A stretch of DNA of 64,000 bases from Isoptericola sp. BMS4 (GTDB lineage: Bacteria; Actinomycetota; Actinomycetes; Actinomycetales; Cellulomonadaceae), in assembly GCF_011634835.1 (NCBI RefSeq), contig NZ_SIRP01000001.1:2785511-2849510 (forward strand), read 5' to 3'. A program made the translations under genes and the position numbers. Within the stretch, counting starts at the first letter, position 1; each line of letters opens with the position of its first letter. A model generated the notes under the pieces. The model was not told where the DNA came from. It was given only the letters and a program-made list of their open reading frames with translations, and did not search any database. Shown here one piece after another: positions 16,368-25,092 of this stretch.

Positions 16368-18908
16368 TCAGGCAGACCGGCGACGGCGGACGGCGAGCAC
16401 CAGCGCCGTGCCGGCCCCGGCCAGCACCAGCGCGGCACCGAGCACCCCGGCGACGGTCGCCCCCGTCACGGGCAGCGTCCCCGGACCCGCCGTGCCGCCG
16501 CCCGAGCCGCCGGGACCCGGGTACGGGGGCATGTCCGACGGCGCGTCGGTCGGCTCACCCGGGGCCGTCGGCGCCGGCGTGGGCTCCGCCGGCGTCGGCT
16601 CACTCGGTGTGGGGGCCGGGTCGGTGGGGGTGGGCGTCGGGCTGGGCGTCACCGCGTCGTCGTCGTTGGTCACCGTGCAGGTGACGGCACCGCTCTCCCC
16701 CACGCCGACGACGCCGTCCGTCACCGGGACGTCGTCGCCCGTGGCGTCGTCGACGCAGGCCCAGCCGAGCGAGGTGTAGCCGTCGGGGCCGTCCTCGGCG
16801 AGCGTGTAGTCGCCCGGCTCGACCGGCGCGAACGTCACCGCGTCGTCGCCGGTGACCCCCTCGACGTCGACCGGGCCGCTCGCGGAGAGCGTCCAGTCCT
16901 CGGGGACCGCCGTCCCGCCGTCGTCGTTGACGACCTCCTTGACCAGGGTGAGCATCGGCGGGCAGGTCACGCGGTTGGTCACCACGACCTCGCGCGCCGG
17001 GGCCGCCGCCGTCGTGGCGTACGGGAGCGGCTCGGGGTCGACCTCCTCGCCGTCGACGCCGGTCACCTCGGCGTCGGCGAGGACACACTGTTCGGGGATC
17101 GTCACGTCCTCCGCGACCGTCACGTCCTCGGGCCCCTGGTAGCCGCCGCGCTCGTCGCCCCAGTCCTGGTCCGACGCGCCCGCGCCGCCCGGACCGGTCA
17201 GCGTGAGCTGGGCCGCGTACCCGTCGGGCTGGTCCCCCTCGGCGTACTCGACGCCGTCGATCACCCACGTCTTGTCCACGACGATCGCGCTCAGCGGCTG
17301 GTTGTAGACCGTGCAGCTGACGAACCCCGCCTCCGGGAGCGTGACGCCGAACGACGTGTCACCGGCGCTCGTCACCGCCAGGGGCGCGTCGCCGTCGAGC
17401 TTGTCGACGCACACGGCGTTCTCGCCGTCGACCGGGAACAGGGCATAGCCCGGCCGCTGCGCCTCGGCGACCGTCACGTCGGCGTCCGTGAGCCCGTCGG
17501 CGTACTCGACGTCGAACGCGACGCTGCCCGTGCCGTCGTCCGTGGTCGTGGCCGACGACGGGTCGAGGCTCACCCCGGGCGTGCCGGTCGCGGCGTCGAA
17601 CTGCCAGCCCGCGCCGCCCGGCACCGCACCGGTGACGTCCCCGGCCGCGTTCTCGGCGGGCACGACCGCCTTGGTGACGTTGACGCGCCCCTCGCACCCG
17701 CCGAGCACGAGGTCGCGCAGCGCCGAGCCCGCCGTCTCGAAGTCGGCGAGGTCGTAGTAGTCGGCGTCCGCGGCGTTGGTGCCGTCGTAGAACGTCTCAC
17801 CGGACAGTGCCCGCAGGTTGAGTCGGGTGACGTCGTCGATGCCGGAGCCGACGCCGAGCGCCAGCAGCCGCGAGCCCGTGGCCTTGACGGCGTTCGCGGA
17901 GTAGATGCCGTTCTCGACGTCGCGGAAGTGCGTGGTGCCGCCCGTGCCGAGACGCGGGTCCGCGCTGAACCGCGTCGGGTTGCCGTCGGTGATCATGATG
18001 ACCAGCTCGTAGTCCGGGTCGGCCTGCGCCACCGCCCACAGCCCCTGGTCCCAGTTGGTTCCCGACCCTGTGGTCCAGTCCGCGTACTGCGCCTTGAACT
18101 CGTCAGCGCCCTGCTGGGTCGCCACCGAGACGAGGTCCGGGTGGTTGCCGTCCGAGCCGGAGCTCGGTGAGTAGCTGTCGAACGAGAACACCGCCAGGTT
18201 CGACGGCGTGCCCACCAGGGCGTCGGCGATCGAGTCCGTGGCGGCCTTGAGGTCGTCGACCTGGCTGCCCAGCGAGGACGAGAAGTCGAGGAGCAGCGCG
18301 ATGTCCGCGCCGCACTGCGGCGCGAGCTCCGGGTTGGTGCGCGACTGCTGCCAGACGCCCTCCGAGTCGGTGCGGGGCTGGCTGCTGGAGGCGGCACCGA
18401 ACATGAAGTCGATCGACCCGTCCGTCGACGAGTACGTCTCCCCGCCCGCGAGCGCCGGCGTGGTGAAGACGTAGTCCTGCGCGACCGACTCGCTCCCGCT
18501 GCCGTTGCCGACGCGCAGCGTCGGGTTCGTGTACCAGCCGGCGGGCGCGGAGACCTGCTCGACCACGTACTGCGCGCCCGCGTTCGCACCGCCGTCGCCG
18601 GTGTCCGGGACGACGAACGAGCAGTCGCCGTCCGCGTCGGACGTGCACAGGCCCCACGTCGGGTCGACCGGGTCGGCATCGCCCGCGGCGGCGAACAGGC
18701 CGAGCTCGACGCCGGGCAGCGGCGCCACGTCCCGGGTCCCGGTGCGGTCGCTCCCCACGCTCACCGTGACGACCGACTCGTCCCCCGCCGGAGCCGGGAC
18801 CTCCGCCGTGGCCACCGGGGCCGCGACGAGCGTCAGTCCCGCACCTCCGGCCACCAGGGCGGCCGTGACCGCCGCCGCCGCGACCCGACCCGCGACCACC
18901 TCGCGCAT
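16368..18908 (-). CDS. Sortase-anchored surface protein with VWA and SpaA-like domains
   Basis: An 846-residue secreted protein. It has a signal peptide (about residues 1-36), an N-terminal region with a SpaA-like look, and a VWA domain with the MIDAS motif DFSSSLGS and later DGNPTRF. Several prealbumin/SpaA-like beta domains follow (for example LTLVKEVVNDDGG), then a Pro/Thr-rich stalk, and finally LPVTG, a hydrophobic helix and RRRRSA. It should be covalently attached to peptidoglycan by a sortase and resembles pilus-tip or adhesion proteins. No sortase or other pilin is nearby. ATG 18908 has AAGGAG 5 bases upstream; a GTG 18 bases further up is less likely. Confidence 0.85.
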   Translation of the reverse strand: MREVVAGRVAAAAVTAALVAGGAGLTLVAAPVATAEVPAPAGDESVVTVSVGSDRTGTRDVAPLPGVELGLFAAAGDADPVDPTWGLCTSDADGDCSFVVPDTGDGGANAGAQYVVEQVSAPAGWYTNPTLRVGNGSGSESVAQDYVFTTPALAGGETYSSTDGSIDFMFGAASSSQPRTDSEGVWQQSRTNPELAPQCGADIALLLDFSSSLGSQVDDLKAATDSIADALVGTPSNLAVFSFDSYSPSSGSDGNHPDLVSVATQQGADEFKAQYADWTTGSGTNWDQGLWAVAQADPDYELVIMITDGNPTRFSADPRLGTGGTTHFRDVENGIYSANAVKATGSRLLALGVGSGIDDVTRLNLRALSGETFYDGTNAADADYYDLADFETAGSALRDLVLGGCEGRVNVTKAVVPAENAAGDVTGAVPGGAGWQFDAATGTPGVSLDPSSATTTDDGTGSVAFDVEYADGLTDADVTVAEAQRPGYALFPVDGENAVCVDKLDGDAPLAVTSAGDTSFGVTLPEAGFVSCTVYNQPLSAIVVDKTWVIDGVEYAEGDQPDGYAAQLTLTGPGGAGASDQDWGDERGGYQGPEDVTVAEDVTIPEQCVLADAEVTGVDGEEVDPEPLPYATTAAAPAREVVVTNRVTCPPMLTLVKEVVNDDGGTAVPEDWTLSASGPVDVEGVTGDDAVTFAPVEPGDYTLAEDGPDGYTSLGWACVDDATGDDVPVTDGVVGVGESGAVTCTVTNDDDAVTPSPTPTPTDPAPTPSEPTPAEPTPAPTAPGEPTDAPSDMPPYPGPGGSGGGTAGPGTLPVTGATVAGVLGAALVLAGAGTALVLAVRRRRSA

Positions 18909-18941
18909 CCCGCTCCTTCGACGCACCGTGTGTACACGAGC

Positions 18942-18947
18942 ACGCTA
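18942..18947 (-). promoter_or_regulatory. TAGCGT -10 element of the VWA surface-protein gene
   Basis: It lies 33 bases before the ATG. This leaves room for a short leader that carries the AAGGAG site. Confidence 0.45.
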
Positions 18948-19066
18948 GCCGCGAGGCTCCCGGTGCGCAGGTCGGGGCGCACCCCGCTCACGGTCGGCGG
19001 CACCGTCACCGTCCGGGACCCTGCCGGCGCGAGGTTCCGGTCGTGCGCGGGCCGGGTGCCCGGCCT

Positions 19067-19507
19067 TCAGCCGGAGCGCCCGCCGGTGATGTAGTCGGTC
19101 AGCTGGTCGCGCTCCGCCTGCACCTCGGCCATGCGCCGCTTGACCACGTCCCCGATGCTCACGATGCCCGCGAGGCGGCCGTCCGCGACCACGGGGATGT
19201 GCCGCACGCGGTGCTCGGTCATGACCGGCATCAGGTCGTCGAGCAGGGTGCCCGGGGCGCAGGTCTGCACGTCCGTCGACATGATGTGCGCAACCGTGGC
19301 GTCGAGCACCCCGTCGCCGTCGGTGTGCAGCCGGCGTACGACATCCCGCTCGCTGACGATCCCGTCGACCCGCGCGCCGTCGTCGGACACGACGACGGCC
19401 CCGATGCCGTGCGCGTCCAGCAGGGCCAGCAGCTCGCGGACCGACCCGCTGCGCGGCATCGTGGCGACCGCGTCCCCCTTGTGCCGCAGCACGTCCGTGA
19501 CCCGCAT
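19067..19507 (-). CDS. CBS-domain pair protein
   Basis: A 146-residue protein made almost only of two CBS repeats. The first ends in VDGIVSERDVVRRL, and the second has HIPVVADGRLAGIVSIGDVVKRRM. Such stand-alone pairs usually sense adenine nucleotides (AMP, ATP, SAM) and resemble the hypoxic response protein type; the partner is unknown. GGAGG precedes ATG 19507. It is divergent from the ABM-like gene at 19700. Confidence 0.85.
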   Translation of the reverse strand: MRVTDVLRHKGDAVATMPRSGSVRELLALLDAHGIGAVVVSDDGARVDGIVSERDVVRRLHTDGDGVLDATVAHIMSTDVQTCAPGTLLDDLMPVMTEHRVRHIPVVADGRLAGIVSIGDVVKRRMAEVQAERDQLTDYITGGRSG

Positions 19508-19699
19508 GCGAACCGCCTCCGTCGCTCAGGGCGGGGACACCGTCGTCCCCGACCCCTGATCCGACGGTACGGCACCCGCCGCCGCTCGACCCGGCGAGGA
19601 CTCCGACCGGCCGACGGCCTTGACCCCCGCCGCGCGGCGGCGGAGTGTGAGGAGGGACGGCAGTGCCGTCCGGGCGCTGCCCGAGCCAGGGAGTCCGCC

Positions 19700-20326
19700 A
19701 TGTACGTACGCACCACAGAGGTTCGCGGGGATCCCGCCCGCGTCGACGACGGGGCACGCGTCGTCCGCGAGGAGATCTTCCCGCAGGTCACCGCGATGGA
19801 CGGCTGCATCGGGATGTCGCTGCTGACCGACCACGGCACCGGGCGCTGCGTCGCCACCACGGCGTGGCAGTCCGAGGACGCGATGCTGACGAGCGACGCC
19901 GCCGTCCGCCCGCTGCGCGAGCGCGCCGAGCGGGCCCTGGGCAGTTCCGGCCCGAGCGCCGTGCATCAGTGGGAGGTGGCCGTGGTGCACCGCGACCACG
20001 CCTCCCCCGACGGGTCCTGCGCCCACCTCACCTGGATGAGCTGTGACCCGTCCGCGGTCGACCACGCCGTCGACCTGCACCGGATGGTGGCGCTCGCGCA
20101 GCTGGAGGACCTAGGCGGGTTCTGCAGCACCAGCCTCATGGTCGACCGGGAGACCGGCAGGATCGTGGCCACCGACGTCTTCGACAGCAGCACGTCGATC
20201 GCGGCGTGCCGCGACGACCTGGTCCGGCTGCACGGGCGGATCGCCGACGACCTCGGCGCCACGGTCGACCGGGCCGAGGAGATGGAGGTCGCGATCGCCC
20301 ACCTGCACGTCCCCGAGATGGCCTGA
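19700..20326 (+). CDS. Tandem dimeric alpha/beta-barrel protein (ABM-like)
   Basis: A 208-residue protein that seems to hold two repeats of about 95 residues, each with a GRCVATTAW / GRIVATDVF strand near its middle. This spacing is typical of antibiotic-biosynthesis-monooxygenase-like ferredoxin folds. Catalytic residues of known monooxygenases cannot be assigned, and the function is unknown. The start is ATG 19700 with AGGGAG about 8 bases upstream. A strong hairpin at 20335-20375 ends the unit. Confidence 0.65.
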   Translation: MYVRTTEVRGDPARVDDGARVVREEIFPQVTAMDGCIGMSLLTDHGTGRCVATTAWQSEDAMLTSDAAVRPLRERAERALGSSGPSAVHQWEVAVVHRDHASPDGSCAHLTWMSCDPSAVDHAVDLHRMVALAQLEDLGGFCSTSLMVDRETGRIVATDVFDSSTSIAACRDDLVRLHGRIADDLGATVDRAEEMEVAIAHLHVPEMA

Positions 20327-20334
20327 GCACGGGC

Positions 20335-20375
20335 CACCACGCCGGACCGGCCCGGTCGGCGGGTCCGGCGTGGTG
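20335..20375 (+). terminator. Hairpin terminator after the ABM-like gene
   Basis: Perfect 14-base arms CACCACGCCGGACC and GGTCCGGCGTGGTG enclose a 13-base loop. There is no U tract, as is common at this GC content. Confidence 0.7.
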
Positions 20376-20450
20376 CGCGCTCCGATGAGTTCCCGGCCCG
20401 CCCCTGGTCACCATGACGACAGGAGCACGGACGACGAAGGAGCACGCAGC

Positions 20451-21029
20451 ATGTCGGACCTCATGGTGGACTTCATCATCTCGCTGGACGGGTACGCGTC
20501 GGCGGAAGGGTGGCCGGGATTCTGGGGCATGGAGGGTCCGGAGTACCTGGCATGGCTCGAGGATGACGGCGAGCACGAGTACACGACGCTCATGGGAGCG
20601 AGGACGTACCGCCTGATGTCCGGCTTCGCCGCCGACATGCCGGACGACCCCGGCCTCGCCCCGCTGACGGCGATGCGGAAGGTCGTCTTCTCGACGACGC
20701 TGGAGGCACCGCTGGCGTGGGCGAACAGCGAGCTCGTCGACACCGACCCGGTCGCGGCAGTCCGCGACATGAAGACCCGTGAGCCCGGCCCCCTGCGCAC
20801 GATCGGCAGCCTGACGCTGAGCCGCTCGCTGCTGCGCGCCGGCGTCGTGGACCGGTTCCGGGTCGTGGTGTTCCCCGTGATCACCGGTGCGACCGGCCGC
20901 GAGCGCATCTTCGACGGCTACCCCGACCTCGCGCTCGACCTGGTCACCAGCCGGACGTTCGACGATCGGATCCAGCTGCTCGAGTACGTCCCGACGGTGC
21001 TCGACGGCCCCCCGCGGGCCGACGACTGA
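20451..21029 (+). CDS. Dihydrofolate reductase/RibD C-terminal family protein
   Basis: A 192-residue protein. MVDFIISLDGYAS at the start, the YTTLMGARTYRLM segment and GSLTLSRSLLRAGVVDRFRVVVFPVITG near the end mark the RibD-C/DHFR-like fold. Members are NADPH-dependent reductases of uncertain substrate, often called DHFR-like proteins. GAAGGAG precedes ATG 20451. The gene is convergent with DUF2200. Confidence 0.8.
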   Translation: MSDLMVDFIISLDGYASAEGWPGFWGMEGPEYLAWLEDDGEHEYTTLMGARTYRLMSGFAADMPDDPGLAPLTAMRKVVFSTTLEAPLAWANSELVDTDPVAAVRDMKTREPGPLRTIGSLTLSRSLLRAGVVDRFRVVVFPVITGATGRERIFDGYPDLALDLVTSRTFDDRIQLLEYVPTVLDGPPRADD

Positions 21030-21039
21030 CGCGGGCCGC

Positions 21040-21408
21040 CTACCGCGCCGCGGGCTCGCCGCCGCGCATGATCGACGTCATCTTCTTGCCCCGCGCGACC
21101 TCGTCGACGAGCTTGTCCATCCAGCGGATCCGCTGCATCAGCGGGTCGTCGATCTCCTCGACCCGGACCCCGCAGATCACGCCCGTGATGAGGTCGGCGT
21201 GCGGGTTCATGCGTGGCGCGCGGTCGAAGAACGTCTCCAGATCGACCTCGTCGGCGACCGCGGCGGCCAGCCCCGCCTCGTCGTACCCCGTGAGCCACGT
21301 GATGACGCGGTCCACGTCGGCGGCGTCGCGGCCCTTGCGCTCCACCTTCTTCAGGTACAGCGGGTAGATGTCGGCGAAGGGCATGCGCCGGACGCGTTCA
21401 GCGGCCAT
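21040..21408 (-). CDS. DUF2200 family protein
   Basis: A 122-residue soluble protein with RVRRMPFADIYPLYLKKVERKGR near the start and WMDKLVDEVARGKKM near the end, which I recognise as DUF2200. Function is unknown. It has the look of a small nucleic-acid or nucleotide-associated protein, but no catalytic motif is apparent. A GGGAG site precedes ATG 21408. Confidence 0.75.
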   Translation of the reverse strand: MAAERVRRMPFADIYPLYLKKVERKGRDAADVDRVITWLTGYDEAGLAAAVADEVDLETFFDRAPRMNPHADLITGVICGVRVEEIDDPLMQRIRWMDKLVDEVARGKKMTSIMRGGEPAAR

Positions 21409-21445
21409 CGGTGTCGTCTCCCGTCGGTCCCGGTCGTGAGTCCGG

Positions 21446-22063
21446 TCAGCGCGCGGGCAGGGTCGAGGCGGTCAGGACGGTGACGCGCTCGAGGCGCTCG
21501 ACCAGCGCGACCAGGCCCGCGGCGAGCGGCATCAGCAGCAGGTTGCCCACCAGCATCGGGCGCAGGAACGGCAGGCCGGCGACGTAGCTGGCCAGCAGTC
21601 CGTCGAGGCCCGGCGGGTAGAACGTGCCGCGCCCGAGCCACCAGACGCCCGCGTTGGTCCACAGATAGAAGAACAGCGAGGACCCGACGCCGAACCCGAC
21701 GGCGCTGACGAACCTGGCGGCGCCCCGGGCCCGGCCCGCCCACCAGGCGCCGACGCCGACCACGGCCCACGCCGTCCACGTGAAGACGAGGACCGAGGAG
21801 TTGCCGAGCAGCACGTCGCTGACCGCCACCACGACGAGCGGCGCGAGCATCGCGAGCCGGTGCGGCAGCAGACCGGCGGCGACGAACGCGGCCGCCGTCG
21901 ACAGCTCCAGGTTCGGCGGAGCCCCGAGACCGTCCTTGACCAGCCGCCAGACGACGGCCAGGACGACGAGGACGACCGCGGTGGCGGGCCGCCACCAGCG
22001 CTGGGCGAGCTCGCGGGCCGTCAGCGGCTCCAGCAGGCGCGAGCCCGTGGGGTGGACGCTCAC
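21446..22063 (-). CDS. ECF-transporter S-component-like membrane protein (DUF6580-like)
   Basis: A 205-residue protein with about six transmembrane helices. Its order resembles small vitamin S components: an N-terminal helix (AVVLVVLAVVWRLV), LLPHRLAMLAPLVVVAVSDVLLG, then FLWTNAGVWWL-like aromatic loops. The GTG start overlaps the stop of the DUF4430 lipoprotein gene by 4 bases, so the two are translationally coupled. The partner has a transcobalamin-like domain, so cobalamin is a plausible ligand. The energising A and T subunits are not in the window. Confidence 0.65.
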   Translation of the reverse strand: MSVHPTGSRLLEPLTARELAQRWWRPATAVVLVVLAVVWRLVKDGLGAPPNLELSTAAAFVAAGLLPHRLAMLAPLVVVAVSDVLLGNSSVLVFTWTAWAVVGVGAWWAGRARGAARFVSAVGFGVGSSLFFYLWTNAGVWWLGRGTFYPPGLDGLLASYVAGLPFLRPMLVGNLLLMPLAAGLVALVERLERVTVLTASTLPAR

Positions 22064-22476
22064 TCGAACTCCTCCAGCTTCCACGTGATCGTCTGGCCGT
22101 CCTTCGTCTCGAGCGTCCCTGCGCCGACCTGGGCCTGCTCACCGTCCACGTACAGGGCCCAGAACTCCGAGTCCTGGTCCGCCTCGCGGCCGCGGATCGC
22201 CGTCACGAAGGCGTTCTCCCCCTCGCCCTGCACGCTCGCGTCCGGGTCGTGCTCCTCCAGCAGCTCGAGCGCCGTCCTGCCGTCCTCGCCGTCGTACGAG
22301 AACTCGGTGAGGTTCTCGGCGACGTGCTCGGTCGGGTCGACCGACGCCGACGCGGACCCGGTGGGCGTCGACGCGGGGTCGGAGCCGGAGCATCCGGCCA
22401 CCAGGCCCGCGGCCAGGGCCACGGCCGGCACGGCCGTGAGCAGTCGACGGAACGACGAGGAGGTTGCGGTCTTCAC
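22060..22476 (-). CDS. DUF4430 lipoprotein (transcobalamin C-terminal-like)
   Basis: A 138-residue lipoprotein. A signal peptide ends in the lipobox LVAGC (about residues 22-26), then a Ser/Thr linker and one DUF4430 domain with RTALELLEEH and WALYVDGEQAQVGAGT. DUF4430 is the beta domain seen at the C-terminus of vertebrate transcobalamin and intrinsic factor. It sits first in an operon with the S-component-like gene. Surface capture of a corrinoid is inference. The start is GTG 22476, 6 bases after TACCCT. Confidence 0.75.
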   Translation of the reverse strand: MKTATSSSFRRLLTAVPAVALAAGLVAGCSGSDPASTPTGSASASVDPTEHVAENLTEFSYDGEDGRTALELLEEHDPDASVQGEGENAFVTAIRGREADQDSEFWALYVDGEQAQVGAGTLETKDGQTITWKLEEFE

Positions 22477-22482
22477 GGCCCG

Positions 22483-22488
22483 AGGGTA
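22483..22488 (-). promoter_or_regulatory. TACCCT -10 element of the DUF4430/ECF operon
   Basis: It lies 6 bases before GTG 22476. Leaderless transcription leaves no 5' leader for a B12 riboswitch. Confidence 0.6.
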
Positions 22489-22532
22489 CCCGCGGCCCGG
22501 ACCCGCCCGCGCGGGGAGCCGCCATGCGGGCA

Positions 22533-22551
22533 CCCCGCCCGCCCGGCGGGG
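22533..22551 (-). terminator. Candidate terminator after parE
   Basis: CCCCGCC and GGCGGGG form a 7-base stem with a 5-base loop, 12 bases beyond the parE stop. It is short and has no U tract. Confidence 0.35.
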
Positions 22552-22562
22552 CGGCGCCGCGG

Positions 22563-24689
<2,127 letters not shown>

Positions 24690-24696
24690 GGGAACG

Positions 24697-24702
24697 AGGG
24701 TA
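24697..24702 (-). promoter_or_regulatory. TACCCT -10 element, 7 bases before parE GTG
   Basis: It fits leaderless transcription and supports the chosen start. Confidence 0.6.
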
Positions 24703-24804
24703 GACGACTCGAACGCGTGTCCGTGTGTCCCACACCGCTATGCCCGGAGCGAACCGGCCCTCCTCGCGGGATGCGGCCCGGTGGCGGGATGGTTGGATGG
24801 TCAC

Positions 24805-25020
24805 GTGAGCACCACGACGACCGAACCCAGCCAGCCGCTGACCGCCGCCGACCGCTGCGACCGCTGCGGCGCCCAGGCGTACGTGCGAGTGGTCCTGCCC
24901 GTCGGAGAGCTCCTCTTCTGCGGTCACCACGCCCGCGCGCACGCGGACGCCTACGAGGGCGTCGCCGTCCACGTCCAGGACGAGACCGACCGGCTCCACG
25001 CCGAGCACGGAGCGGGCTGA
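24805..25020 (+). CDS. DUF7455 small zinc-binding protein
   Basis: A 71-residue protein. CDRCGAQAY and CGHHARAH supply a CxxC...CxxH set that should bind one zinc ion. Actinobacterial members are small, conserved and of unknown function, and as I recall they often lie between parE and the principal sigma factor gene, as here apart from the intervening GH2 gene. GTG 24805 follows a TTGGAT hexamer by 6 bases. A perfect hairpin follows the stop. Confidence 0.8.
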   Translation: MSTTTTEPSQPLTAADRCDRCGAQAYVRVVLPVGELLFCGHHARAHADAYEGVAVHVQDETDRLHAEHGAG

Positions 25021-25045
25021 CACGCTCCCCGACCCCGATCGACCG

Positions 25046-25083
25046 ACGAGGGCCCCGCTCCGAGACCGGAGCGGGGCCCTCGT
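25046..25083. terminator. Bidirectional terminator between DUF7455 and GH2 genes
   Basis: Arms of 17 bases (ACGAGGGCCCCGCTCCG and its exact complement) flank the loop AGAC. It is centred between two convergent genes. Confidence 0.9.
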
Positions 25084-25092
25084 GCGTGCGGC

